From: Peptoniphilus phoceensis
Lineage (GTDB): Bacteria > Bacillota > Clostridia > Tissierellales > Peptoniphilaceae
Direction: 5' to 3'
DNA length: 64,000 bases
Assembly: GCF_001517665.2 (NCBI RefSeq)
Contig: NZ_LN999809.1
Span: 608,501-672,500, forward strand
The notes below the pieces were generated by a model. It was given only the letters and a program-made list of their open reading frames with translations, ran no database searches and was not told the DNA's origin. The translations under genes and the position numbers were made by a program. Below, one piece after another: positions 1 to 8,213 of this stretch; position 1 is the stretch's first letter, and each line of letters starts with the position of its first letter.

Positions 1-1
1 T

Positions 2-319
2 AAAAGATACACAAATTATTATTCTTTTAAAGACTATTATGAAGCTCTTGATAGAGGAGAAAATCCCATAGCTTTTTCTGAAAATCTTACAAAAACTGAT
101 AGGATGAATGAATTTATAATGATGGGATTAAGACTTAATTCTGGTGTAGACCTAATAGAATTTGAAAAAAAATTTAAAGAAAACTTTTTAAAAACTTACA
201 AAAGAGAAATAGAAAAAAATATTAAATCAAATTTAATTTTATTAGATGGCGACAAGATTAGACTTACTGATATGGGACGCGACCTCTCAAATCAAGTTGA
301 ACTAGACTTCTTTAGATAA
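2..319 (+). CDS. hemW: HemW-type radical SAM heme chaperone, C-terminal fragment
   Basis: This is the 3' end of a gene whose start lies left of the window; the frame is open from base 2. The segment MNEFIMMGLRLNSGVD, followed by a small winged-helix-like tail with LTDMGRDLSNQV near the stop, is the conserved C-terminus of the HemW/coproporphyrinogen-oxidase-like family. The radical SAM domain is outside the window, so catalytic residues cannot be checked. HemW is known as a heme chaperone rather than a true oxidase. It converges on rpsT, with back-to-back terminators between them. The family call is firm; the function of this copy is inferred. Confidence 0.85.
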   Translation, partial: KRYTNYYSFKDYYEALDRGENPIAFSENLTKTDRMNEFIMMGLRLNSGVDLIEFEKKFKENFLKTYKREIEKNIKSNLILLDGDKIRLTDMGRDLSNQVELDFFR

Positions 320-340
320 ATTAAAAATTTTAAAAAAATA

Positions 341-372
341 AGAGGTAGAAAATTAACTACCTCTTTCTCTTT
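341..372 (+). terminator. Terminator after hemW
   Basis: Arms AGAGGTAG and CTACCTCT enclose a short loop, followed by a T-rich run. It lies 22 bases after the hemW stop. Confidence 0.7.
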
Positions 373-388
373 ATTATAAAAAATAAAA

Positions 389-417
389 AGAGAAACTTTC
401 CCGGGAAAATTTCTCTT
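389..417 (-). terminator. Terminator after rpsT
   Basis: A long inverted repeat, AAGAGAAA...TTTCTCTT around TTTCCCGGGAAA, overlaps the rpsT stop codon. On the minus strand it is followed by a T-rich stretch. Confidence 0.7.
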
Positions 418-685
418 AGCCAGCGATTTTGCTGTTTAGCTCCTTAGCTAGTCGACTTATTTTTCTAGAAGCTTGTTTTTTGTGAATAATATTTTTATTA
501 GCAGCTTTCTTTAACTTTTTATCTGCAACGATAAGAAGTTCTTTTGCATCGTCAATTCTATCTTCTTCAATTGCGATTCTAACATTTTTAACTGCGTTTT
601 TCATTTCAGTTCTAATTGGTTTGTTGTTTTCAGAATTTCTTTTAGCAACATCAATTCTTTTGATAGCTGATTTAATATTTGCCAT
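416..685 (-). CDS. rpsT: 30S ribosomal protein S20
   Basis: An 89-residue lysine-rich protein starting MANIKSAIKRI, the invariant S20 N-terminus. S20 binds 16S rRNA early in assembly of the small subunit. Length is normal for the family. A G-rich ribosome binding site (GGGGGTG) sits just upstream. It is the last gene of the comEC-holA-rpsT series, an arrangement common in Firmicutes, and ends in its own terminator. Nothing is unusual. Confidence 0.97.
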   Translation of the reverse strand: MANIKSAIKRIDVAKRNSENNKPIRTEMKNAVKNVRIAIEEDRIDDAKELLIVADKKLKKAANKNIIHKKQASRKISRLAKELNSKIAG

Positions 686-770
686 TATTTCACCCCCATA
701 TTTAACACTTTTGCTATTTTACCATGAAATTTAAATCATTGCAAGATATTTTCACCAAGTCTTGCAAAAA

Positions 771-1784
771 CTAGAAGTCATTGCAGTATTTTATAATTAA
801 AGTTTCCATAATAACTTTTTCATCAATAGAAGAAGTTTTGAAAAGTTCGTCAGCTTTTATAAGTTCATCATAAAAATCAATTAAAAATTCTTTAGTAAAA
901 TTTCTTTCCTTCATTTTTATTTTTTTGTCAAATTCAAATTTTGATACTTCCATCTTGTTCATGATTTCAACTTGACTCATGTTTTTTTCTGATAAAATCT
1001 TATAGAATAAGAAATTTTTTACCTGCCTAATTATCATAGTAAATATTTTAAGAGAAGCTTCTGATAATTTATAAAGATTGTGAAGTTCTATAATGGCAAC
1101 TTCTGTGTTCCTATTCATCATAGCATCCAAAAACCTAAAAATATTTGTGTCTATATTTTCTGTTATAGAACTACTAATATCTTCTCTTGTAATTTTTTTG
1201 TCCTTGGCATGAGATGCAATTTTATCCATTTCTGTTTTAAGATCCAAAAGACTTACATCTTCGTTCTTAGAATTGTAGCCACTTTCTTCAATAAAAAGTG
1301 AAACTTCGCTAGGCTTTATATCTTTTCCCTTCCTTATAAAATAACCCTTAACAAAGTTATTTAAATCAGGCATACTTAACTTGGCAAAGTCCATATCCCT
1401 ATCTTTTTTATGAAACTCTTTATAAAACTTTGTAGTCTTTTTTAAATTTCCAGTGTCCCAAAAAATTAAAATTACAAAATCAGATAGATTATCTAAAAAA
1501 TCATAAAAAGAATCTTTTAAGTCATTTTCACTTAAAAAATCTACAAGGTCACGAACAAGGACAATTTTTTTATCATTCATCACTGGATAAGTCTCACAAG
1601 CAGAAATAATATCCTCTACTTTTGCTTCACTACCCTTAAATTTTGTGTAGTTAAAAGCCTCTGTTCCCTTTACATATTTATTTAATAAATATCCCACAGC
1701 ATTTTCTATTAAATATTTTTCTTTTCCGAAAAATAAATATGCCCCACTGTGATCTTTATCTCTGTAAATCTTTTTGTAATTCAT
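771..1784 (-). CDS. holA: DNA polymerase III delta subunit
   Basis: The delta subunit of the clamp loader, which opens the beta sliding clamp so it can be placed on DNA. The 337-residue product has the family start pattern (AYLFFGKEKYLIENAV near residue 14). It continues with the degenerate AAA+ fold, without a Walker A motif as expected for delta, and a C-terminal helical collar domain that includes IIRQVKNFLFYKI. The start overlaps the end of comEC by 29 bases, which implies translational coupling. Length is typical. Confidence 0.93.
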   Translation of the reverse strand: MNYKKIYRDKDHSGAYLFFGKEKYLIENAVGYLLNKYVKGTEAFNYTKFKGSEAKVEDIISACETYPVMNDKKIVLVRDLVDFLSENDLKDSFYDFLDNLSDFVILIFWDTGNLKKTTKFYKEFHKKDRDMDFAKLSMPDLNNFVKGYFIRKGKDIKPSEVSLFIEESGYNSKNEDVSLLDLKTEMDKIASHAKDKKITREDISSSITENIDTNIFRFLDAMMNRNTEVAIIELHNLYKLSEASLKIFTMIIRQVKNFLFYKILSEKNMSQVEIMNKMEVSKFEFDKKIKMKERNFTKEFLIDFYDELIKADELFKTSSIDEKVIMETLIIKYCNDF

Positions 1785-4029
1785 AGTTTTTCCTCGCTGT
1801 AAAATATAATAAACTTGTATTTAAAATAATTAAAATCATTTCAAGTTTATAATCTTTATCTCTATTATTTTTTTCAATTTTAAGTCTATCTTTTAAAATC
1901 TTAAAATCCACTTCCCCATCTCTTGAAGTGACATAGTATATGATATCATGATTTTCTAAATTATCTAAACTTTCTTTGTGTGGATGACCATAAGAATTAT
2001 TATAAGCTGCAGAAATTACAGCAAATTTAGGCTGAATATTTTCTAAAAATTCATCACTTGTAGAAGTTTTTGAACCGTGGTGAGCGACTTTTAATAAATC
2101 AACTTTTGTCTTTATTTCTTTCTCAGTTTCAGCTGATATGTCCCCTGGGAAAAGTGCCTTAAATCCCTTGTGATTTAATAATAAAACCATGGATTTGTTG
2201 TTTTCATCTTCCCTATCTTTATTATCCAGAAGAACTTCTAAACTTGTGTCCTTAAAAAGTTTTAATTTATCTCCTTTTTCAAGCAAAACTAAATTTGAAT
2301 AATCCTTTATATTTTTCAAAATTTCCTTATTTTCAGGTAAGTGGTTTATAAATACATTCTTCACCTTGTAATTTCTTAAAATTTTTTCAAGATTTCCCGC
2401 ATGATCTTCATCAAAGTGAGATATAAAAATCCCATCTATATTTGAAACTCCCCGCCAGTTCAAACTAGGAAATAAATATTTTTCTGCAATATTATTTTTA
2501 TATCTAGCTCCACCTGTGTCAATTAAATAATTTTTGCCAGCATAAGAAATAATAGCACCATCACCTTGATCAACGTAAAGCTGACTTATTTCAAAGGTAT
2601 TTAAATCAATAAATATTCCAAATCCTAAAATAATAAAGGCAAAAAAAGAATATATTTCTATTATTTTTAAATTAAGTTTAATAATTTCATCAAACTTATG
2701 TCTATTAATTATTAAAATAAGAAGTAAGTAATATAGAAAAATATAGTCAAATTTAAAAGCTTTCAGTGATAAAAATATGCTACCCTTTGATATGATTAAA
2801 CTTTCAAGTCCATAACTAGCATTCATTAAAATATTTAAAATTTTTCCAATTATTCCTGAAAAAATTCCAAGACCCATAACAAAAGCAAAAGAGATAATAA
2901 TAGAATAGATTGGAACAATTATTAAGTTGGCAATAAAAACAAATAGTGAAAACCCTGAAAAATAATAATTAATCAGTGGAAAAACAGAAATCAAGACCGA
3001 TAAAGTAACTAAGAAAGACTTTGCTACAAATCCACTACTTGAAAATTTGCTAGAAAGACTTGGATAAACAAATACAAGCCCAAAAATAGCTCCATAGGAT
3101 AAGAGTAGTGAAATAGAATAAATAGCCATAGGATTTATAAATAAAATTAAGCTAAGACTTAAAAAGAAAATATCTTTTATCTCTAAATCCCTTTGCAAGT
3201 AGATGTTTCCCTTGTATAAAAAGAAAAACAAAAAGGCACGAACTGCAGAAATCGAAAATCCTATTGCCATTATGTATAAAAATAAAATTACTGTCACACA
3301 AAAATCTGTAATTTTCTTATTCTTGATAGTATTTTTAAAGAAAAACTCTATAAGAAAGGCAATAACTCCAATATGAAGACCAGAAACAGCAAGCAAATGA
3401 CTTATGCCAAGACTATTAAATCTATCTCTTTCAGCTGAATCAACTAAAGATTTATCTCCTAATACTAGTGATCCCAAAAGTCCGGCATTCCTATCATTTA
3501 AATTTTTATTAAAAAAATATTTTGCCCTATCCTTAAATATATTTGTAAATTTGTAAATACCACTAGCTTCAGAAATCACTTCATAATTTTTGATTTTACC
3601 AATTAGATAAATTCCTTGAGACTTATTATTTTTCTCGTAGTCAAAATTCCCCTTATTCATAGCAGGAAGAGCTGGATAAAAATTTCCACTTAATTTGTAG
3701 TAGCTTCCTCTATTTAGTTTTTCATAAACAAGAATTTTTGTCTTAAATTTTTTTGAATTTATCCTATCAGTTTTAATAATAGATTTGTTTTCATAAGCTG
3801 ACACAACTTTTCCACTTATATTCCCATCAAAGGGCTCTAAATCATAATCTCTAAAATTATAATTTAAAATTACAAGAAAAATAAGCAGGGGTAAATATAA
3901 AAATTTTGTCCTGTTTTTCTTTGATAAAATGTATAAAGTCAAAAATAATATAATAAGTCCATTTAAAAAATAGGACTTTATGTAAATTGAAAGTATAAGT
4001 CCAGAGATTATTGCCACAAATAAATACAT
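1756..4029 (-). CDS. comEC: ComEC/Rec2 DNA-uptake channel
   Basis: An integral membrane protein that carries single-stranded DNA across the membrane during natural transformation. The N-terminal third has membrane helices and a small extracytoplasmic domain. The competence core carries HLLAVSGLHIGVIAF, a ComEC hallmark. Many helices follow, then a C-terminal metallo-beta-lactamase domain with SHFDEDHAGN and VAHHGSKTS. All parts look intact at about 757 residues. The ATG at 4029 is chosen because GAGGGG lies five bases before it; the in-frame GTG two codons earlier overlaps that site. Other competence genes (comEA, pilins) are not in the window, so activity is unproven. Confidence 0.92.
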   Translation of the reverse strand: MYLFVAIISGLILSIYIKSYFLNGLIILFLTLYILSKKNRTKFLYLPLLIFLVILNYNFRDYDLEPFDGNISGKVVSAYENKSIIKTDRINSKKFKTKILVYEKLNRGSYYKLSGNFYPALPAMNKGNFDYEKNNKSQGIYLIGKIKNYEVISEASGIYKFTNIFKDRAKYFFNKNLNDRNAGLLGSLVLGDKSLVDSAERDRFNSLGISHLLAVSGLHIGVIAFLIEFFFKNTIKNKKITDFCVTVILFLYIMAIGFSISAVRAFLFFFLYKGNIYLQRDLEIKDIFFLSLSLILFINPMAIYSISLLLSYGAIFGLVFVYPSLSSKFSSSGFVAKSFLVTLSVLISVFPLINYYFSGFSLFVFIANLIIVPIYSIIISFAFVMGLGIFSGIIGKILNILMNASYGLESLIISKGSIFLSLKAFKFDYIFLYYLLLILIINRHKFDEIIKLNLKIIEIYSFFAFIILGFGIFIDLNTFEISQLYVDQGDGAIISYAGKNYLIDTGGARYKNNIAEKYLFPSLNWRGVSNIDGIFISHFDEDHAGNLEKILRNYKVKNVFINHLPENKEILKNIKDYSNLVLLEKGDKLKLFKDTSLEVLLDNKDREDENNKSMVLLLNHKGFKALFPGDISAETEKEIKTKVDLLKVAHHGSKTSTSDEFLENIQPKFAVISAAYNNSYGHPHKESLDNLENHDIIYYVTSRDGEVDFKILKDRLKIEKNNRDKDYKLEMILIILNTSLLYFTARKNYELQKDLQR

Positions 4030-4104
4030 AGACACCCCTCTTTATTATATATCTTTTTAAGGCGATGAACCATGAAATATGATAATATATTAGAGGAGGT
4101 AATT

Positions 4105-5712
4105 ATGAATTCAATTTACAAAAATCCTTACAAGAAAAAATATAAATTAGAAATAATTGATAAAATAAATCGTGACGGAATTACTTATGGAAAAGTTGAA
4201 AATCAACCTTTCTTCCTTGGTAGCGAAAGAGTTGACAAGGATGAAATAAAAATAAATGGTGAAGATCCAATTTTTTTATCAGGAAATAAAAACTATTTTA
4301 AAATTGATGAAGAATCCAAAAGTGTAGAAATAGAAATAGCTTGGAAAAATAGATTATTACTTATGCAAGAAAATCTTGGAAATGCTCTTGTTAGACATTT
4401 CCTTTTAGCAAATACTAACATTGAAATCTTAAACTATAAGGTCCAAAAAAATTCTTCTTATATAGATGTTTCTGCAAAAGATTTTAAATTTATGACTGCC
4501 AAAAATATTGAATCTCTAGCAAATTATGCAGTTTTTTCAAATTTAATTATAGAAAATTTTGAAGATCACATTTCCATCGAAAGACTTGCAGACATTCCCT
4601 ATGAAGGTCCTGCCTTGACAAGGACTGGAGAAATTGGCATGATTTTAATTTCTTCTGTTGAAAAATTAAACTCAATGCTTAGACTTACAATTACTTCTGG
4701 AGAAAATGCCTACAAGTTGGCTCGTAATTCTCTAAATACATTGGATAATATGAAGATGTATCTCAATAGTGATAGCATAGATTCTGTTTTTTCTGACCTT
4801 AAAAAATTAAGATCTAATCTAAACTCTTCAAGAAATTTAGGTAAATCCCATGAAGAAGTTAAAGTTTTAGAAAAAAGTTTTAAAGAGGACAAAATTAATA
4901 ATTCAACTAAACTTTCAGAATCTTTTGATGATAAAAATTCCAATAAAAAATCTTCAGAAGAAAATAAAAACTCTTTAAATAATTTAGAAAAAGAGAATGT
5001 TCCTGAGAATAAAAATAAAGAGTTAAAAAAAGAAATTAAAGAAGATAAATATGATTCTAAAATCTTTCACGAAAAATATAAACTTGAATCTTTTAAGAAT
5101 CTAAATAAAAAAATAAAAGCCCAAAAAGAAAAAAATAATTCAAAGAATTATGCAAAAAAAGAAGAAAATTATGATTCTCAATATTTTCACAAAAAGTACA
5201 AGCTTGAATCTTTTAAAGATTTAAATAAAATGATGGATTCCAAAAAAGAACAAGAAAAACTTGATGATAATAGATCTATGGGAGAAAATAAAAAAAGTAC
5301 AAATTCTTTAGATAATGATAAAACTCATAAAGAAGAAGAAAAATCTCCTATATTTTATCAAGTTGTGGAAAGCTTTAAGGCTTTTTCCACTGAAGTTTCA
5401 GGTTTAAATTATATCTATAAAGTTTTGGAAGATGTAAATTTAAATGAGCTTCGTGAAGTTTCAAATTATATCTTAAAAGATAGGGACTTTATACAAATTT
5501 ACGGAATAAAAAATGGAAACAACTCTAAAATATTAATTCTAAGATCTCAAAATTTAAATTTCGATTTAAAGAAAATCTTCGTAAAATTAAAAGAACACTT
5601 CTCCTATTCTGGAACTGGCAATATGTACACATTAGATATAAACTGCCAAGAAAAAGATTTAAAGAGAATTATGGAATCCTTCTTAATTGAAATAAAAAGA
5701 GAAGCAAAATAA
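4105..5712 (+). CDS. AlaX-like alanyl-tRNA editing-fold protein with lost metal site
   Basis: About 535 residues. The fold is read from motif order. The N-terminus YKNPYKKKYKLEI resembles the AlaX start. LLMQENLGNALVRHF (residues 85-99) sits where AlaX has an HxxxH zinc motif, and PYEGPALTRTGEIG (165-178) sits where AlaX has PCGGTHVxxTGEIG. RLTITSGENAYKLAR (193-207) matches the strand-helix before the linker, and the last 120 residues resemble a DHHA1 domain. All four expected metal ligands are replaced (E89, N93, Y166, A170), so deacylase activity is unlikely. A lysine/asparagine/glutamate-rich linker (about 220-415) contains a 40-residue-period repeat. The ATG at 4105 is chosen for the GAGGAGGT four bases upstream, rather than the ATG 11 codons earlier. 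It is divergent from comEC. Homology is inferred by eye; the function is unknown. Confidence 0.68.
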   Translation: MNSIYKNPYKKKYKLEIIDKINRDGITYGKVENQPFFLGSERVDKDEIKINGEDPIFLSGNKNYFKIDEESKSVEIEIAWKNRLLLMQENLGNALVRHFLLANTNIEILNYKVQKNSSYIDVSAKDFKFMTAKNIESLANYAVFSNLIIENFEDHISIERLADIPYEGPALTRTGEIGMILISSVEKLNSMLRLTITSGENAYKLARNSLNTLDNMKMYLNSDSIDSVFSDLKKLRSNLNSSRNLGKSHEEVKVLEKSFKEDKINNSTKLSESFDDKNSNKKSSEENKNSLNNLEKENVPENKNKELKKEIKEDKYDSKIFHEKYKLESFKNLNKKIKAQKEKNNSKNYAKKEENYDSQYFHKKYKLESFKDLNKMMDSKKEQEKLDDNRSMGENKKSTNSLDNDKTHKEEEKSPIFYQVVESFKAFSTEVSGLNYIYKVLEDVNLNELREVSNYILKDRDFIQIYGIKNGNNSKILILRSQNLNFDLKKIFVKLKEHFSYSGTGNMYTLDINCQEKDLKRIMESFLIEIKREAK

Positions 5713-5750
5713 GCTTAAAATTTAATAAAAAAGAGAGACTCGATAATGTG

Positions 5751-5828
5751 TCCCCCACCATTTGACATAGAGTCAAAAAATATCTGTTAGAGATTTACTC
5801 CCCCAACAGATATTATAGAGTCAAAAAA
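5751..5828. repeat. Two imperfect 30-bp direct repeats
   Basis: Units at 5751-5780 and 5799-5828 both begin TCCCCCA and both end ATAGAGTCAAAAAA, with a variable centre. The second unit overlaps the hairpin AATATCTGTT/AACAGATATT (5779-5788 and 5805-5814). There is no coding sequence here. This may be a relic of an insertion-sequence end or a structured 3' region. Confidence 0.6.
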
Positions 5829-5869
5829 AGACTGACCCAGATTCATTCTGTTTCAGTCTTTATTTTTTT
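5822..5869. terminator. Bidirectional terminator between convergent genes
   Basis: Arms AAGACTGA (5828-5835) and TCAGTCTT (5853-5860) are flanked by an A-run on the left and a T-run on the right. It can therefore serve both the AlaX-like gene and the minus-strand gene ending at 5868. Confidence 0.65.
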
Positions 5870-6422
5870 AATAATATTTTTCGTTAATATAGTGATCTAT
5901 TATAGATGTCTTCATACCTTCATCAAAAATATTTTCTTCTTGAAGGACTTTCAAAAGCCACTGAGCTTTTGAATGGAAAATAGCCTCTTTCTTATCTTCT
6001 AAAACTATTTCATATAGTTCATTTCTAAGTGTCTTTGATTGACACTTAATAAAATAGGCTTTAGTATTCCTAAAATCCTGAATTTTTAAAATACTAAGGA
6101 CAGACTTGTCTTTAAGATGATAGTATTTATTTGTAAGATTCAAATAATAATTGTAGTATTTTGAATGTTTTTTTGTATTTCTTACATCCTTTGATAGGGC
6201 CCTGTAATATTTTGCCATAACGTTATAATATTGGTAATTATACATTCCCTTTTCATAGGAGTCTACTTTTATATAGGGTCTTGCATTTCTAAGAGCAAAA
6301 TAATCAAAATTCTTTTGTAAAAATTCCCTTTTCGTCAGGTCTCCATTAGTATATTGCATAATTAGAAAGGACCTGTGTTCAAAAAAATCTTCAAATACTC
6401 CCTTTTTTTTCTTATACTCCAC
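5868..6422 (-). CDS. Conserved clostridial protein, possibly DUF6648 family
   Basis: A 184-residue soluble, charged, tyrosine-rich protein starting from GTG. Recognisable stretches are FEDFFEHRSFLIMQYTNGDLTKREF near the N-terminus and KYYRALSKDVRNT in the middle. I associate this pattern with an uncharacterised family of anaerobic Firmicutes (DUF6648), but the assignment is from memory. There is no signal peptide, membrane segment or catalytic motif. It is the last gene of the minus-strand cluster with the tiny peptide, P-loop and radical SAM genes. The ribosome binding site is weak, so expression may depend on coupling with the tiny gene ten bases upstream. Confidence 0.55.
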   Translation of the reverse strand: MEYKKKKGVFEDFFEHRSFLIMQYTNGDLTKREFLQKNFDYFALRNARPYIKVDSYEKGMYNYQYYNVMAKYYRALSKDVRNTKKHSKYYNYYLNLTNKYYHLKDKSVLSILKIQDFRNTKAYFIKCQSKTLRNELYEIVLEDKKEAIFHSKAQWLLKVLQEENIFDEGMKTSIIDHYINEKYY

Positions 6423-6431
6423 GAAGCACCA

Positions 6432-6515
6432 TTAAATCACACTAAGAACTATTGGGATTACCATTGCAATTACAAGTAATAAAGCAATAATTCTAACCAT
6501 TGTTTTTCTATCCAC
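6432..6515 (-). CDS. 27-residue membrane peptide, Prli42/DUF4044-like
   Basis: A tiny reading frame, GTG start at 6515, encodes a basic N-terminus (MDRKTMVRII) followed by one hydrophobic helix ending PIVLSVI. A good Shine-Dalgarno (AAGGTG) lies six bases before the GTG; an internal ATG at 6500 would give 22 residues. Size and topology (basic head, single helix, almost no tail) resemble the Prli42/DUF4044 micro-proteins, of which Listeria Prli42 anchors the stressosome. No stressosome gene is visible here, so only the protein class is suggested. Confidence 0.55.
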   Translation of the reverse strand: MDRKTMVRIIALLLVIAMVIPIVLSVI

Positions 6516-6525
6516 TTATAACACC

Positions 6526-6951
6526 TTATTTACCAGTTACTTCAAGACAATTATCCTTTAAAGTTTCAGGCATGTCTTCTTTTAAATAGTCAACATTTAT
6601 AAAAATTTCTTTATTTTCTGCATCAGGAATTTTAGAAATTTTATTGTAAAGATGTTCTAAATCTTCGATGTTAAGATTAAGAACTTTATAAATTCCATCT
6701 ACATATATTTTGTGTAAATCATAATCCATTGCAAGAAGTCCACAGATAAAACCGTAAAAACTTTCAATTGAATTTAGTCTGTATTCTGTTGCATTGATAA
6801 GTCTTACATTATAGTCTAAGCTAAAAATGTGATCATCATCAACTTCTACGAAAGCAATATTTCCATCGCCCTTTTTCATGTCTTCATTTGCGTTGTCAAT
6901 TAACCATCTTGTTTTTCCAGAGCCTTTGCTTCCTAAAATATACTTTATCAT
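6526..6951 (-). CDS. Small P-loop nucleotide-binding protein
   Basis: 141 residues with a clear Walker A motif at the extreme N-terminus (GSKGSGKT, residues 8-15). Acidic strands follow, such as IFINVDY, that could supply a Walker B aspartate. No partner domain or membrane segment is present. Its ATG overlaps the stop of the upstream radical SAM gene by four bases (ATGA), so the two are translationally coupled. It looks like a conserved hypothetical ATPase of anaerobic Firmicutes; the substrate is unknown. Confidence 0.7.
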   Translation of the reverse strand: MIKYILGSKGSGKTRWLIDNANEDMKKGDGNIAFVEVDDDHIFSLDYNVRLINATEYRLNSIESFYGFICGLLAMDYDLHKIYVDGIYKVLNLNIEDLEHLYNKISKIPDAENKEIFINVDYLKEDMPETLKDNCLEVTGK

Positions 6952-7856
6952 AGTAATTCTCCTTTCAGTAGATCACCTTGAGTGTATCCATTTTCTTGCA
7001 TCTCATTTATAATATCGTCTCTAATTTTCCACCAGGAAGTATTCCAGTTGCAGAAGAGAGAGTCTTCATAAGGTGCTCTTCCTATTATTCTTTCAACTAT
7101 TATATCATCTTTGAGATTTCTTAAAAAGAGTATAACTTTTTTCTTGTAATCTTCTAAAGAAATTGGTTCTATTTCTCCCTTTTCATACATATTACCAAGA
7201 GCTGTTCCCTTTAGGATATAAAGAGCATGAATTTTGACTTCATCAACGCCAAGCACATTTAAAATTTTTGCACATTCAATAATATCTAAATCATCATCCC
7301 ATGGTAATCCAATAATTATGTGAGTGCAAATATTTAAATTTCTTTTTTTTAGTTTTAAAGCTGCATCAATAAATTCAGCAAGTCCATGTCCCCTATTTAA
7401 TTTTTTTAAGCTGTGATAATTAGGAGTTTGGAGTCCAATTTCAAGAGTCACAAAGTAATCCTTACTCAATTCTTCTAAATAATCTAAATGAGCCTTTGGA
7501 AGATAGTCTGGTCTAGTAGAAATGCTAAGACCAACCACATCTTCTATTAATGATTCTTCGATTACTCTTTTGAAATCTTCAAAGGGCATGTAGGTATTGG
7601 TGAAATTTTGAAAATAAGCAATGAATTTCTTTGCTTTATATTTCTTCCTAATGTGGGCCATATTCTTCAGAAGTTGTTCTCTAACAGTGCCTTCACTATT
7701 TTCAAAACTTCCGCCTTCTTCGCCACAAAAAATGCACCCACCAAATCCACAAGTTCCATCTCTATTTGGACAAGTTAAATCAAGTTTAACTGGAAGCTTA
7801 TAGACTTTTTCGCCAAACTTGTCTTTTAAAAAATCCGAATACTTTCTATAAGTCAT
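6948..7856 (-). CDS. TIGR01212-type radical SAM protein (YtqA-like)
   Basis: 302 residues. Three cysteines, C29, C41 and C44, lie in CPNRDGTCGFGGCIFC; this C-x11-C-x2-C spacing is typical of the TIGR01212/YtqA branch, related to Elp3. An extra cysteine sits at C36. Downstream, ISTRPDYL and LEIGLQT match the SAM-binding core. It binds a 4Fe-4S cluster and S-adenosylmethionine; the substrate is not established for the family as far as I know, though a role in tRNA modification has been suggested for relatives. It is coupled to the P-loop gene. Confidence 0.85.
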   Translation of the reverse strand: MTYRKYSDFLKDKFGEKVYKLPVKLDLTCPNRDGTCGFGGCIFCGEEGGSFENSEGTVREQLLKNMAHIRKKYKAKKFIAYFQNFTNTYMPFEDFKRVIEESLIEDVVGLSISTRPDYLPKAHLDYLEELSKDYFVTLEIGLQTPNYHSLKKLNRGHGLAEFIDAALKLKKRNLNICTHIIIGLPWDDDLDIIECAKILNVLGVDEVKIHALYILKGTALGNMYEKGEIEPISLEDYKKKVILFLRNLKDDIIVERIIGRAPYEDSLFCNWNTSWWKIRDDIINEMQENGYTQGDLLKGELL

Positions 7857-7864
7857 ATAGAAAA

Positions 7865-8200
7865 TTATTCTTCTTCGTCGTCAAAAATTTCTTCGAAAGT
7901 TTTTGAAACTTTTTCAAATTCTTCTTCACTTTCAATTGTATCAAGTTCAACTTCTTCTTCGTTTATTTCCTTGTACTTATAAATAAATACATCTTCGCCA
8001 TCTTCTTCATTTTCTGGAAGAAGTGCAATATATTCATTTCCTTCACATTCAAAGATTCCAAGGACTATACATACCATTTCACTATCATCTTCTAAAGTAA
8101 GAGTTAGAGTTTGGTAGCCTTCTTCGTGATCATGGTCGTGTCCACAACCACATTCACAGTTTTCATCGTGTTGGTGTAGGTTTTTTTCTTCGTTATTCAT
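7865..8200 (-). CDS. DUF1292 protein with His/Cys-rich N-terminus
   Basis: 111 residues. Residues about 30-95 form a DUF1292 domain (LTLTLEDDSEMVCIVLGIFE, then YIALLPENE and DVFIYKY). The DUF1292 family is uncharacterised and widespread in Firmicutes, usually near yrrK/yqgF-type genes. Here the first 30 residues hold many histidines and two cysteines (HQHDENCECGCGHDHDHEEG), a plausible metal-binding tail. The C-terminus is strongly acidic. It lies nine bases before the radical SAM gene. Confidence 0.82.
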   Translation of the reverse strand: MNNEEKNLHQHDENCECGCGHDHDHEEGYQTLTLTLEDDSEMVCIVLGIFECEGNEYIALLPENEEDGEDVFIYKYKEINEEEVELDTIESEEEFEKVSKTFEEIFDDEEE

Positions 8201-8213
8201 ATTTCCTCCAAAT

